A DNA stretch of 64,000 nucleotides from Mycolicibacter terrae (GCF_010727125.1 NZ_AP022564.1:310001-374000), one strand, 5' to 3'. Numbered from the stretch's first letter, positions 37,733 through 46,376 are shown. Notes: generated by a model not told the origin, from the sequence alone. Translations and numbers: made by a program.

Positions 37733-37738
37733 TAAGAT
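37733..37738 (+). promoter_or_regulatory. Probable -10 element of a leaderless pucR-type transcript
   Basis: TAAGAT lies exactly 7 bases before ATG 37745, and no Shine-Dalgarno precedes the start, which points to a leaderless mRNA. The alternative TTG at 37739 would overlap the end of this -10 and could not be transcribed from it. Confidence 0.5.
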
Positions 37739-37744
37739 TTGTGG

Positions 37745-39019
37745 ATGCTGGAGCGGAGCGGCGACGACTCGACGGTCGTCTCCGAGTCGGCGGCGGTAAT
37801 CGCAGGGCTCGAAGGCCGGCTGGACGAGGTGACCGATGTGGTCGTGCAGCACCTGCTGGCAGAAATCGCCGAGCTGCGCGGCGAGACCCAGCTACTGGAG
37901 CTCCTTCGCGCCAGCGCCGAGCGAAACATCGACACCGTCTTCTCGGCGATCCATCACAACATCCCGATCGAGCATGTCGAGCCGCCGACCGCGGCGCTCG
38001 AACATGCGCGGCGGCTGGCTCAGCGCGGAGTGCCGGCAAACGCCCTTGCGCGCGCGTATCGGCTCGGCCAACAGACAATGCTGGACCTCGTCCTCAACGA
38101 AGTTCAGCTGGCCGACCTGGACCCACGACGGAGCCTCGCCGTCTTTCGGCAGCTCACCAGCATCACGTTCAAGTACATCGATAGGATTTCGCAGCAGGTC
38201 ATCGCCGCCTACGAGACTGAGCGGGATCGCTGGCTGGAGACGCAGAACAGCACGCGCGCGTTACGCGTTCGCGAACTGCTGGATACCGAGACCGCCGACG
38301 TCGATGCGGTGAGCCTCGCAATCGAATATCCGCTACACCGTTGGCACCTCGCCGTGGTGGTCTGGTGTCCCGACACCGATCAAGACGACGAACTGGTTCG
38401 CATGGAGCGGCTGGTCCGTGGCCTCGGCGAGACCCTGGGAAGTCAGGGCCGTCCGCTTTTCGTCGCTGCGGATCGGGTGACCGGCTGGGCGTGGATCCCG
38501 CTCACGGTCAACTCCGCTCGAGATGCGGTGAGTCGTACGCGCCGCTTCGCCGAGGCGGACAAGCAGGCACCGTCACTCGCGATCGGCGACCCACTGCCCG
38601 GCGTGGACGGCTTCCGGCGTTCGCACCGTCAGGCGCTGGGCGCACACGCGGTTGCTCTCGCCGCCGGGCCGGATGCGCAGCGAATCCTCGCCAATAACGA
38701 TTCGGGCCTGTCCGCCGCGGCGCTGCTCGCCGACAAACTCGACGTGGCGCGCATCTGGGTCGCGGAGGTGCTCGGCCCGCTGGCTTGCGATACCGAAGCC
38801 GACGAACGGCTCCGGGAGACGGTGCGGGTGTTCCTGCGCGCCGGTTCGAGCTACAAGGCGGCTGCCGCGGAGCTGAACTTGCATTTCAACTCCGTGAAAT
38901 ATCGCATCCAGCGTGCCGAGGAACGCCGCGGCCGGCCGATCAGCAACGACCGGCTCGAGGTGGAATTCGCTCTGCTGTTATGCCATTGGCTGCGCGCTGC
39001 GGTGCTACGCGCCCTGTGA
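37745..39019 (+). CDS. PucR/CdaR-family transcriptional regulator
   Basis: A 424-residue regulator. The N-terminal helical part (VTDVVVQHLLAEIAELRG, RGVPANALARAYRLGQQTMLDLVLNEV) resembles the RsbR-like N-terminal region of mycobacterial PucR proteins; a GGDEF-like middle domain follows (HRWHLAVVVWCPD). The C terminus has the PucR helix-turn-helix: LRETVRVFLRAGSSYKAAAAELNLHFNSVKYRIQRAEERRGRPI. ATG 37745 is taken as a leaderless start; TTG 37739 is an alternative. Divergent from the ligase/DUF3556 pair, its probable targets. Confidence 0.85.
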   Translation: MLERSGDDSTVVSESAAVIAGLEGRLDEVTDVVVQHLLAEIAELRGETQLLELLRASAERNIDTVFSAIHHNIPIEHVEPPTAALEHARRLAQRGVPANALARAYRLGQQTMLDLVLNEVQLADLDPRRSLAVFRQLTSITFKYIDRISQQVIAAYETERDRWLETQNSTRALRVRELLDTETADVDAVSLAIEYPLHRWHLAVVVWCPDTDQDDELVRMERLVRGLGETLGSQGRPLFVAADRVTGWAWIPLTVNSARDAVSRTRRFAEADKQAPSLAIGDPLPGVDGFRRSHRQALGAHAVALAAGPDAQRILANNDSGLSAAALLADKLDVARIWVAEVLGPLACDTEADERLRETVRVFLRAGSSYKAAAAELNLHFNSVKYRIQRAEERRGRPISNDRLEVEFALLLCHWLRAAVLRAL

Positions 39020-39049
39020 CATCAGCGGATGACCGCCGCCATGCCGCCG

Positions 39050-40120
39050 TTACCGGACGAAGGCCGACGCCGTGTGCAGGTGCTCGACCGCCTCGTCGAC
39101 GATCGAGGTGATCAGCTCCGCGCACGACGGCAGGTCTTCGAGGATGCCGGCCACCTGACCCGAGGCCAGCACACCGGCCTCGGTGTTGCCTTCCACCAGA
39201 CCGGCTTTGAGCAACATCGGGGTGTTGGCCGACATCAGCACCTGCGACCAGGTGAGCTCTTTGCCGTGCCGCATCGCCAGACCGTCTTTGACCATGGTCG
39301 GCCAGCTCATCTGCGACATCTTCTTGAACTTCGCGGCGTTGCGGATCGCCGCGCTGAAACCACGCGCCCGCGAGCCGCTTTCAAGCTTCTCTACCAGTTC
39401 GGTACGCAGCACCCGGTGCGGCATACCGTCGACCCGGGTCGAGACGACGGTGCCGTCCAGTCCGGCGCTCAGGTAGCGCTGCTTGACGGAGTCGGGAACC
39501 GTGGAATCGCTGGTCAACAGGAATCGGGTACCCATTGCCACGCCGGTCGCCCCGTAGGACAGCGCGGCGGCCAGGCCGCGGCCGTCGAAGAAGCCGCCGG
39601 CGGCGATCACCTGAACGCCGGTGCCGGCGACAGCGTCGAGTACCGACGGCAGCAAAAGGGTGGTGGCGACCGGGCCGGTGTGCCCGCCGCCCTCGCCGCC
39701 CTGCACGATCACCGCATCGGCGCCCCAGGACGCAACCTTCTTGGCGTGCTTGGCCGCACCGACCGACGGGATCACCACCGAACCCGCCTCTTTGAGCTTG
39801 GCGATCAGTTCCTGTTTGGGCGCCAGCGCGAAGGACGCCACCTTCACGCCCTCGCGGATCATCAGGTCCACCCGGTCACCGGCGTCGGAGGCGTCGGCGC
39901 GGATGTTGACGCCGAACGGCTTGTCGGTCGCCGACTTCACCTTTCCGATCGCGGTGGCCAGCTCGTCGATCGTCATGGTCGCCGACGCCAGGATGCCCAA
40001 CCCGCCGGCATTGGCGGTCGCCGAGACCAGCCGAGCCCCGGCCACCCAGCCCATCCCGGTCTGTACGACGGGATGTTCGATGCCGACCAGATCGGTCAGC
40101 GGGGTCTTGAGGCGGCTCAC
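39050..40120 (-). CDS. ipdC: FMN-dependent (nitronate-monooxygenase-like) enzyme IpdC
   Basis: IpdC acts in ring C/D degradation on an unsaturated HIP-derived CoA ester. The 356-residue protein is a TIM-barrel FMN protein of the 2-nitropropane dioxygenase group: HPVVQTGMGWVAGARLVSATANAGGLG at the start, VIVQGGEGGGHTG, VIAAGGFFDGRGLAAALSYGATGVAMGTRFLL (phosphate-binding loops). GTG 40120 overlaps the ipdB stop by 4 bases. It is the last gene of an echA20-ipdA-ipdB-ipdC operon. The name follows the Rv3553 position and type, a match to known gene order rather than an alignment. Confidence 0.88.
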   Translation of the reverse strand: MSRLKTPLTDLVGIEHPVVQTGMGWVAGARLVSATANAGGLGILASATMTIDELATAIGKVKSATDKPFGVNIRADASDAGDRVDLMIREGVKVASFALAPKQELIAKLKEAGSVVIPSVGAAKHAKKVASWGADAVIVQGGEGGGHTGPVATTLLLPSVLDAVAGTGVQVIAAGGFFDGRGLAAALSYGATGVAMGTRFLLTSDSTVPDSVKQRYLSAGLDGTVVSTRVDGMPHRVLRTELVEKLESGSRARGFSAAIRNAAKFKKMSQMSWPTMVKDGLAMRHGKELTWSQVLMSANTPMLLKAGLVEGNTEAGVLASGQVAGILEDLPSCAELITSIVDEAVEHLHTASAFVR

Positions 40121-40869
40121 GCCCTTACCTCTTTGTCCCGGAGCGATTTCGGGTCGATGACTTCACGGATCAGTCGCAGCTCCTCGACCTCCGGCAGCCG
40201 GGTCGTAACCGCATCGGCCAGGCCGTGTACTTCGAACGAGGTGTTCTCGGCGACCTCGTCGGCGGTCACACCCGGGTGCAGGGAGACCGCGCGCATCTGG
40301 TGCTCGGGGCCGTTGAAGTCGAACACTCCCAGGTTGGTCACCACCCCGCCCAGGTTGAAGAAACGGAACGCCGGGTTGTCCGGGTCCACCTTGTCGTAGC
40401 CGATACCCGAGACCACGTCGACCGTTTCGCAGAACACCCGGGCCGAGTGGCCGCCGACCCAGTAGCTGGTGGTGTGGTTGATGGTGTTGCCGGGCGCCCC
40501 GCGCACCCCGAACATCTGCCGGGTGGGGTGCTGCAGCGGACCGAATGCCGACAGGTTCTGGTTGCCGTAGCGGTCGATCTGGTTGGCACCCATGATCACA
40601 TGGCGCCGCCCCCATGACAGGGTCTCGAAGACCCGGTTGAACGGCATCCAGCCTTCCAGCGCCCCGACCTTGCCGATCGCCGGCGTGTCGGCCAGGATGC
40701 GGGCCTCCCCGTCGGTGAGCACCAGGTCGGGGGAGAAGGTGAGCCGGGCGAGCCGGGCGCCGATCGACGGCACCGTGGCCATCGGACTGGCCATGATCTC
40801 TCCGGCGTCGCGGAACAGTTCGGCGCAGGCGATCGCGCAGATCTCTGCGCGGGTGGGTGAGTCGGTCAT
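40117..40869 (-). CDS. ipdB: COCHEA-CoA hydrolase subunit IpdB
   Basis: IpdAB is a CoA-transferase-fold hydrolase that opens the last steroid ring (ring C). The 250-residue beta subunit has AIGKVGALEGWMPFNRVFETLSWGRRHVIMGANQIDRYGNQN, typical of IpdB, and GGHSARVFCETVDVVSGIGYDKVD. ATG overlaps the ipdA stop (ATGA), and it overlaps ipdC at its end. The two subunit genes are adjacent as expected. Confidence 0.93.
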   Translation of the reverse strand: MTDSPTRAEICAIACAELFRDAGEIMASPMATVPSIGARLARLTFSPDLVLTDGEARILADTPAIGKVGALEGWMPFNRVFETLSWGRRHVIMGANQIDRYGNQNLSAFGPLQHPTRQMFGVRGAPGNTINHTTSYWVGGHSARVFCETVDVVSGIGYDKVDPDNPAFRFFNLGGVVTNLGVFDFNGPEHQMRAVSLHPGVTADEVAENTSFEVHGLADAVTTRLPEVEELRLIREVIDPKSLRDKEVRA

Positions 40870-41759
40870 GCTTGGGCCTCCGCTCCGAATGCCTTAACCG
40901 CCGCCTGGTAGTCGTCTTCGCTGCCGGACAGGTAGGTGGCCTTGAACTCCGCCCAGGTCTCGTCGGACTTGGCGGCTTCGGCGTAATGCCGCTGGAACTT
41001 CTCGTCGCGGCCGTAATCGGCTGCGCCGATGGTGAAGTGGGCACCACCCGGGGCTTGCACCACCTTGTCCACCATCATCCGGTTGATCACCTGGGTCTGC
41101 GGGGACGTGGTGGCGATCAGCTCCTCGGTGGGAACGATCTTCTCCACCGACAGGAAGCGGCGCTGCGCCGACATCAAGAACAGGTCGTCGAAGTACGGGT
41201 CGATGCCGGTGTAGGCGGCATTGCCGCGCTCGTCACCGAGATTCATGTGCACGAACGCGGCGTCGAGGTTCAACGCCGGCATCGCGATCAGGGTCTCGTG
41301 ACCACCCCCTTCTGCAGCCGAGACGGGGTACGGCGAGGTGACGGTCTTGAGCTCCCCTTCCCAGAAGTCGATCACCGAGCTGCCCAGGCCGGCCCGGGTC
41401 GGCAGGAACGGCAGCCGCTGGGCGGCGGCCTGCAACCCGCAGCGCAGCATGCCCTCGTCCATCTCGCGAGCCTCGATCGCACCTGTGGTGCGGGCGCGCG
41501 AGAACCACGGGTCGTAGAACGGCGGGGAGTCCAGCGAGACGAATCCGTAGTAGGCCCGGCGCACCTTGCCCGCCGAGCACAGCAGCCCCAGGTCCGGGCC
41601 GCCGTAGCTCACCACGGTCAGATCTTTGACTCCCGTGCGCAGGATGGCCCGAACGAACGCCATCGGCTTACGCCGCGAACCCCAACCGCCGATGCCGATC
41701 GTCATGCCGTCACGCAGCTCGGCGACGGCCGCGTCGAGGGTGGTTACCTTGGTCGTCAC
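40866..41759 (-). CDS. ipdA: COCHEA-CoA hydrolase subunit IpdA
   Basis: The 297-residue alpha subunit of IpdAB starts VTTKVTTLDAAVAELRDGMTIGIGGWGSRRKPMAFVRAI, the CoA-transferase family I N terminus, then VVSYGGPDLGLLCSAGKV, GLGSSVIDFWEGELKTV and LNLDAAFVHMNLGDERGNA with the Glu-containing loop. GTG 41759 overlaps the echA20 stop by 4 bases; the frame stays open far upstream within echA20 but the coupled start matches the family length of about 292. Confidence 0.93.
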   Translation of the reverse strand: MTTKVTTLDAAVAELRDGMTIGIGGWGSRRKPMAFVRAILRTGVKDLTVVSYGGPDLGLLCSAGKVRRAYYGFVSLDSPPFYDPWFSRARTTGAIEAREMDEGMLRCGLQAAAQRLPFLPTRAGLGSSVIDFWEGELKTVTSPYPVSAAEGGGHETLIAMPALNLDAAFVHMNLGDERGNAAYTGIDPYFDDLFLMSAQRRFLSVEKIVPTEELIATTSPQTQVINRMMVDKVVQAPGGAHFTIGAADYGRDEKFQRHYAEAAKSDETWAEFKATYLSGSEDDYQAAVKAFGAEAQA

Positions 41760-42511
41760 TTCTTCCCCTTCTCGGTGCCGGCGAAAGCGTCGCGGTGCTC
41801 GTCGGCGACCCCGGCGAGGTTGAGCTCGAAGGTGAAGCCCTGCTCCATCCGGTAGCTGGAGTTGACCTTCTGAACGTCGATGAGGTTGAGCGCTTCTTTG
41901 GCGGCCCGGATCACCCGGGTGTCCTTCGACGCGATGTCGCGGGCCACCCGCAGCGCTGCCTCGTCGAGCTCCGCGCGCGGCACCACCTCGTGCACCGAGC
42001 CGTACTGGTGCAAGGTGGCGGCATCGACGGTGGCTGCGGTGTAGAACAACCGGCGCATCATGTGCTGCGGCACCAGCCGGGACAGGTGGGTGGCCGCGCC
42101 GAGTGCGCCGCGCTCGACCTCCGGGAGGCCGAACTTGGCGTCGTCGGAGGCCACGATGACGTCGGCGTTGCCGACCAGGCCGATTCCGCCGCCGACGCAG
42201 AACCCGTTGACCGCGGCGATCACCGGCACCGCGCACTCGTAGACCGCTTTGAAGGCCGCGAAGCAGCCCCGGTTGGCGTCGATGAGCGCGGTGAAGCCCT
42301 CGGTGTTCTGCATCTCCTTGATGTCCACGCCGGCGTTGAAGCCGCGGCCCTCGGCCCGCAGGATCACGACATGGGTGGCCATGTCGTTGCCGGCGGCGGT
42401 GATGACCTCACCCAGCTCGAACCAGCCGCGGGACGGAATGGCGTTGACCGGGGGGTAGTCGACGGTGACCGCGACGATCCCGGGTTCGACGGTGGTGGAT
42501 GTGATCGGCAT
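41756..42511 (-). CDS. echA20: Crotonase-family ring-D hydrolase EchA20
   Basis: EchA20 hydrolyses the ring-D ketone of the HIP-derived CoA ester (a crotonase-fold C-C hydrolase). The 251-residue product shows PPVNAIPSRGWFEL, GRGFNAGVDIKEMQ (oxyanion-hole loop), AAVNGFCVGGGIGLVGNADVIVASDDAKFGLPEVERGALGAATHL. It heads the echA20-ipdA-ipdB-ipdC operon and is divergent from an SDR gene across a perfect KstR2 box. ATG 42511 (MPITSTTVEPG) fits the family start. Confidence 0.92.
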   Translation of the reverse strand: MPITSTTVEPGIVAVTVDYPPVNAIPSRGWFELGEVITAAGNDMATHVVILRAEGRGFNAGVDIKEMQNTEGFTALIDANRGCFAAFKAVYECAVPVIAAVNGFCVGGGIGLVGNADVIVASDDAKFGLPEVERGALGAATHLSRLVPQHMMRRLFYTAATVDAATLHQYGSVHEVVPRAELDEAALRVARDIASKDTRVIRAAKEALNLIDVQKVNSSYRMEQGFTFELNLAGVADEHRDAFAGTEKGKK

Positions 42512-42556
42512 GGGCGGACTTCCCTGTCGTCGGGGCGGGGGTACCTGAGCTACCTA

Positions 42557-42570
42557 AGCAAGCACTTGCT
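42557..42570. promoter_or_regulatory. KstR2 operator between echA20 and the Rv3549c-type SDR gene
   Basis: AGCAAGCACTTGCT matches all fixed positions of the KstR2 consensus AnCAAGnnCTTGnT and is a perfect palindrome apart from the central CA. It lies 46 bases from the echA20 ATG and 15 bases before the SDR ATG, so one site can repress both directions. Confidence 0.9.
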
Positions 42571-42573
42571 TGG

Positions 42574-42579
42574 TACGCT
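42574..42579 (+). promoter_or_regulatory. Probable -10 element of a leaderless SDR transcript
   Basis: TACGCT (TAnnnT) lies 7 bases before ATG 42586 with no ribosome site between them, predicting a leaderless transcript. The KstR2 box ends 3 bases upstream, almost the same geometry as at fadE30. Confidence 0.5.
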
Positions 42580-42585
42580 AGCACA

Positions 42586-43362
42586 ATGTCTAGCTCTGCG
42601 GCTGCCGCTATCAACCTCGGATTGACCGGCAAGGTGGTCCTGGTGACCGGCGGGGTTCGCGGTGTCGGCGCCGGTATCAGCGCCGTCTTCGCCGATCAGG
42701 GTGCGACGGTGGTGACCTGCGCCCGGCGGCCGGTGGAGGGCCTGCCGTATGAGTTCCATTCCTGCGACGTCCGCGACGACGACGCGGTCAAGGGACTGAT
42801 CGACGCTGTGATCGGCCGCCACGGTCGCCTGGACGTGGTGGTCAACAACGCCGGCGGCTCACCGCACGCGCTGACCGCCGAGGCCTCGGCCAACTTCAGC
42901 CGCAAAATCATCGAGCTCAACCTGATCGCGCCGCTGCAGGTCGCCCGGCACGCCAACGCTGTCATGCAGACCCAGGACGGTGGCGGGTCGATCGTCAACA
43001 TCACCAGCGTCAGCGGGCATCGCCCGTCGCCGGGCTCCGCGGCCTACAGCGCTGCCAAGGCCGGCGTGGACAACCTGACCGCCACCCTGGCCGTCGAGTG
43101 GGCGCCCAAGGTCCGGGTGAACTCGGTGGTGGTCGGCATGGTCGAGACCGAACAGTCCGAGCTGTTCTACGGCGACGCCGAGTCGATCGCCGCCATCTCC
43201 GCCACCGTGCCGCTGGGCCGGCTCGCCAAACCCGCTGATGTCGGCTGGGCGGCAGCATTTCTGGCTTCCGACGCCGCGTCCTACATCAGCGGCGCCAGCC
43301 TGGAAACCCACGGCGGTGGCGAGCCGCCGGTCTACCTCGACGCATCCAGCGCCAACAAATAA
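42586..43362 (+). CDS. Short-chain dehydrogenase/reductase (Rv3549c type)
   Basis: A 258-residue SDR with the Rossmann motif VTGGVRGVGAGIS (about residues 21-33), VNNAGGSPHAL and the Ser-Tyr-Lys triad in ITSVSGHRPSPGSAAYSAAKAGVDN. The C terminus YISGASLETHGGGEPP is typical of acyl-CoA-linked SDRs. First gene of a two-SDR operon controlled by KstR2, the position of Rv3549c-Rv3548c in M. tuberculosis. Its exact step in sterol C/D-ring degradation is not established. Confidence 0.88.
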   Translation: MSSSAAAAINLGLTGKVVLVTGGVRGVGAGISAVFADQGATVVTCARRPVEGLPYEFHSCDVRDDDAVKGLIDAVIGRHGRLDVVVNNAGGSPHALTAEASANFSRKIIELNLIAPLQVARHANAVMQTQDGGGSIVNITSVSGHRPSPGSAAYSAAKAGVDNLTATLAVEWAPKVRVNSVVVGMVETEQSELFYGDAESIAAISATVPLGRLAKPADVGWAAAFLASDAASYISGASLETHGGGEPPVYLDASSANK

Positions 43363-43377
43363 AGGAGAGCAACGCAC

Positions 43378-44283
43378 ATGGGACTTCTCGACGGCCGCGT
43401 GGTCATCGTCACCGGAGCCGGCGGCGGAATCGGGCGGGCGCACGCGCTGGCCTTCGCCGCCGAGGGCGCCCGAGTGGTGGTCAACGACATCGGCGTCGGA
43501 CTGGACGGCTCACCGGCCGGCGGGGGCAGCGCTGCCCAGGCCGTGGTCGATGAGATCGTCGCCGCCGGCGGGGAGGCCGTCGCCAACGGCTCCAACGTGG
43601 CCGACTGGGATGCCGCCGCCGCACTGATCCAGACCGCGGTTGACACCTTCGGCGGGCTCGACGTCTTGGTCAACAACGCCGGAATCGTTCGCGACCGGAT
43701 GTTCGCCAACACCAGCGAAGAAGAATTCGACGCCGTCATCGCCGTGCACCTCAAGGGGCACTTCGCCACCATGCGTCACGCCGCGGCGTACTGGCGCGCC
43801 AAGTCCAAGGCCGGCGAGACCGTGGATGCGCGGATCATCAACACCAGCTCAGGGGCCGGCCTGCAGGGCAGCGTCGGGCAGGCCAACTACTCGGCGGCCA
43901 AGGCCGGCATCGCCGCGATGACGCTGGTCGCCTCCGCCGAGATGGGCCGCTACGGCGTCACCGTCAACGCGATCGCCCCGTCGGCGCGCACCCGGATGAC
44001 CGAGACCGTGTTCGCCGACATGATGAACACCCAGGACCAGGCCTTCGACGCGATGGCTCCGGAGAATGTCAGCCCGCTGGTGGTGTGGCTGGGCAGCGTG
44101 GAATCCAAAGACGTGACCGGCAAGGTCTTCGAGGTCGAGGGCGGCAAGATCCGCGTCGCCGAGGGCTGGGCGCACGGGCCGCAGGCCGACAAGGGCGCGC
44201 GTTGGGACCCGGCCGAGTTGGGCCCGGTCGTCACCGACCTGTTGGCCCAGGCGCGGACGCCGGTGCCGGTCTACGGGGCCTGA
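43378..44283 (+). CDS. Short-chain dehydrogenase/reductase (Rv3548c type)
   Basis: A 301-residue SDR of the 17-beta-HSD4/MFE-like group: VIVTGAGGGIGRAHALAFAAEGARVVVNDIG (Rossmann), LVNNAGIVRDRMF, and Ser-Tyr-Lys in NTSSGAGLQGSVGQANYSAAKAGIAAM. The extended C terminus (KGARWDPAELGPVVTDLLAQ) is typical of hydroxyacyl-CoA dehydrogenase domains. It lies 15 bases after the previous SDR with AAGGAGA upstream, so it is in the same KstR2-controlled transcript. It converges on an acyl-CoA dehydrogenase gene with a 13-base gap. Confidence 0.88.
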   Translation: MGLLDGRVVIVTGAGGGIGRAHALAFAAEGARVVVNDIGVGLDGSPAGGGSAAQAVVDEIVAAGGEAVANGSNVADWDAAAALIQTAVDTFGGLDVLVNNAGIVRDRMFANTSEEEFDAVIAVHLKGHFATMRHAAAYWRAKSKAGETVDARIINTSSGAGLQGSVGQANYSAAKAGIAAMTLVASAEMGRYGVTVNAIAPSARTRMTETVFADMMNTQDQAFDAMAPENVSPLVVWLGSVESKDVTGKVFEVEGGKIRVAEGWAHGPQADKGARWDPAELGPVVTDLLAQARTPVPVYGA

Positions 44284-44296
44284 TCCGCCGATCAGC

Positions 44297-45442
44297 TCAG
44301 GAGAACGCGTTGACGCCGGTCAGTGCACGGCCGATGAGCAGGCGCTGGATCTGGCTGGTGCCTTCGTAGAGTGTCGTGACCCGGGCGTCCCGCAGGTATT
44401 TGCCGACCGGGTATTCGTCGATGTAGCCGTAGCCGCCGAAGATCTGGATGGCGCTGTTGGCGGCCTTTACGGCGGCCTCGCTGGCGAACAGCTTGGCCAT
44501 CGAAGCCTCGGTGGCGAACGACTGCCCGGCGTCGATGAGCTCCGCGCACCGCCAGACCAGCAGCCGCGCCGCGTCGGTGTCGACGGCCATGTCGGCCAAG
44601 AGTTCTTGGATCAGTTGGAAGCCCGCGATGGGCCGGCCGAACTGTTTGCGGTCGGCGGCGTGGGTGAGACTGGCCTCCAGGCAGGCGCGCGCCAGCCCCA
44701 CGCAGCCGGCCGCCACCGACACCCGGCCCTTGTTCAACGCCGTCATCGCGATTTTGAAACCCGCACCCTCGTCGCCGATGCGCAGCGTGTCGGGTATTCG
44801 GACCTCGTCGAGAAACAATTCTGCGGTGGCCTGGCCGCGCAGTCCGAGTTTGCCGTGAATCTCGCGGCTGGTGAAGCCGGGCAGGCCGGTGGGGACGAGG
44901 AAGGCGGTGATGCCTTTCGGGCCGGGCCCGCCGGTGCGGGCGAACACCAGGGCGACATCGGCCCAGGTGCCGTTGGTGATGAACACCTTTGAGCCGGTGA
45001 GGATCCAATCGTCGCCGTCGCGGACCGCCGCGGTGCGAAGCGATGCGGCGTCGGATCCGCTGTCCGGTTCGGTCAGGGCGAAGCACGCCAGTTTGGCGCC
45101 CGAGCACAGGTCGGGCAGATAAGTCGCCTGGAGCTCATCGGATGCGTGCGCCGCAAGGGTTTTGGCGACCAGGCCCAGTGAGACTGACACGATGCCGCGG
45201 ATCGCGGTGTCGCCTCGGCCGAGTTCCTCCATCATCAGGCAGTAGCTCAAGGTGTCCCCCCCGGAACCGCCGTGGGTCTCATCGATGCCCATGCCGAGAA
45301 ACCCGACTGCGCCGAGTTTGCCGACGATATCGCGATCCACCAGTTCGATCCGGTCCCATTCGGTGGCGTACGGAACCACCTCGCGGTCCACCCAGGATCG
45401 GGCCAGCTCCCGCAGTCCGGTCTGTTCGTCGGTCAGCTTCAC
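44297..45442 (-). CDS. Acyl-CoA dehydrogenase
   Basis: A 381-residue, complete acyl-CoA dehydrogenase: FGITPUT-like N-terminal helices (VDREVVPYATEWDRIELVD), ACFALTEPDSGSDAASLRT, WILTGSKVFITNGTWADVALVFART, ALNKGRVSVAAGCVGLAR, QIFGGYGYIDEYPVGKYLRD and VTTLYEGTSQIQRLLIGRAL. Unlike FadE30/FadE31 it keeps the canonical base Glu (YEG), so it should work as a homotetramer. GTG 45442 overlaps the upstream esterase stop by 4 bases. It may act on the acyl-CoA made from the product of the neighbouring esterase/BVMO genes. Confidence 0.88.
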   Translation of the reverse strand: MKLTDEQTGLRELARSWVDREVVPYATEWDRIELVDRDIVGKLGAVGFLGMGIDETHGGSGGDTLSYCLMMEELGRGDTAIRGIVSVSLGLVAKTLAAHASDELQATYLPDLCSGAKLACFALTEPDSGSDAASLRTAAVRDGDDWILTGSKVFITNGTWADVALVFARTGGPGPKGITAFLVPTGLPGFTSREIHGKLGLRGQATAELFLDEVRIPDTLRIGDEGAGFKIAMTALNKGRVSVAAGCVGLARACLEASLTHAADRKQFGRPIAGFQLIQELLADMAVDTDAARLLVWRCAELIDAGQSFATEASMAKLFASEAAVKAANSAIQIFGGYGYIDEYPVGKYLRDARVTTLYEGTSQIQRLLIGRALTGVNAFS

Positions 45443-46356
45443 TTCGTCCGCCCCTTGTCGGTCTGTTGTGTGATCAGTCCGGCGAGTTGCGCGCCGAACA
45501 GCGCCACGGCATCGTCGGCGTCGACGAGAAAGCCCACCTGCAGGTGAAAGTCATGCCAGCGCTTGGTGAATCGGCGATGGATCAGCAGTCCGTCGCTGGA
45601 CTGGAGGGCCAGCTCACGTTCGAGCTTGTCTGCGTCGATGGCCAGTGGATCGTCACCGGCCGAGTGCATGACGATCGGTGGCAGCGACGCAAGGTTCCCG
45701 TAGATGGGTGAGATGCCGAACTCGCGGGCATCGTGTGTCCCTGCATAGAACGTGCACCATTCCGCAGTGAGGGAGGGGGTGATCAGCGGATCTTTTGCAG
45801 GCGGTCTTGCTGCTGCCCGGTCGATTGCCAGATCGAGCCACGGGCAGATCAATCCGAGCGCATCCGGGGCGGGCAGCGACATATCCCGAATGCGCTGGGC
45901 CAGCGCGAGGGTCAGTCCGCCACCGGCCGAGTCGCCGGCCACGGCGATCGCGGCACCTTGGTCGAGCAGCGCGCGATAGACACTCAGCGCGTCGTCCAGC
46001 GCGGCCGGGAACGGATGCTCGGGCGCCAGCCGGTAGTCGGCGACGACGATCTGCATACCGCTCGCGGCGGCCAGAGCGCCGGCAAGACCCCGATAGCCGC
46101 GGGCGCTGCCCGATGCGTAGCCGCCGCCGTGCAGGAACAGGATCACGCCGGCGGAACGCACGGCCCGTGGCGTCAGACGCTCGACGGCTACCCCGTCCAG
46201 CGAATCGCTTTCCGCGGCGACGCCGGCGGGAGTCTTCGAAGCCCCGGCGATGAGGTCGACGACCTTTCGCTTGCGGGTCATCGACATACGACCGGAGTTG
46301 AACACCGGTCGCAGTGACCGAAGTCCGACCCGAAGGACTGCCGGGGGAATCTTCAC
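45439..46356 (-). CDS. Alpha/beta hydrolase of the hormone-sensitive-lipase (LipH/NlhH-like) family
   Basis: A 305-residue esterase with the HSL oxyanion motif LFLHGGGYASGSARGYRG, VVADYRLAPEHPFPAALDDAL, the nucleophile Ser in AVAGDSAGGGL, and the acid/base region around HSAGDDPLAIDA and the His in KRWHDFHLQ. It would hydrolyse small or cyclic esters in the cytosol. GTG 46356 with GAGGAA upstream. It is divergent from the Baeyer-Villiger monooxygenase gene across two operator-like palindromes; hydrolysing the ester or lactone made by that enzyme is its most likely job. Confidence 0.87.
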   Translation of the reverse strand: MKIPPAVLRVGLRSLRPVFNSGRMSMTRKRKVVDLIAGASKTPAGVAAESDSLDGVAVERLTPRAVRSAGVILFLHGGGYASGSARGYRGLAGALAAASGMQIVVADYRLAPEHPFPAALDDALSVYRALLDQGAAIAVAGDSAGGGLTLALAQRIRDMSLPAPDALGLICPWLDLAIDRAAARPPAKDPLITPSLTAEWCTFYAGTHDAREFGISPIYGNLASLPPIVMHSAGDDPLAIDADKLERELALQSSDGLLIHRRFTKRWHDFHLQVGFLVDADDAVALFGAQLAGLITQQTDKGRTK

Positions 46357-46376
46357 GGCGGGTTCCTCGCAATCTA

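Noticed and set aside
39029..40399. A 456-codon open frame on the plus strand over ipdC/ipdB
   Set aside because: It is antisense to two well-recognised genes, is rich in Arg, His and Gly, has no recognisable domain and arises from GC-rich codon bias.
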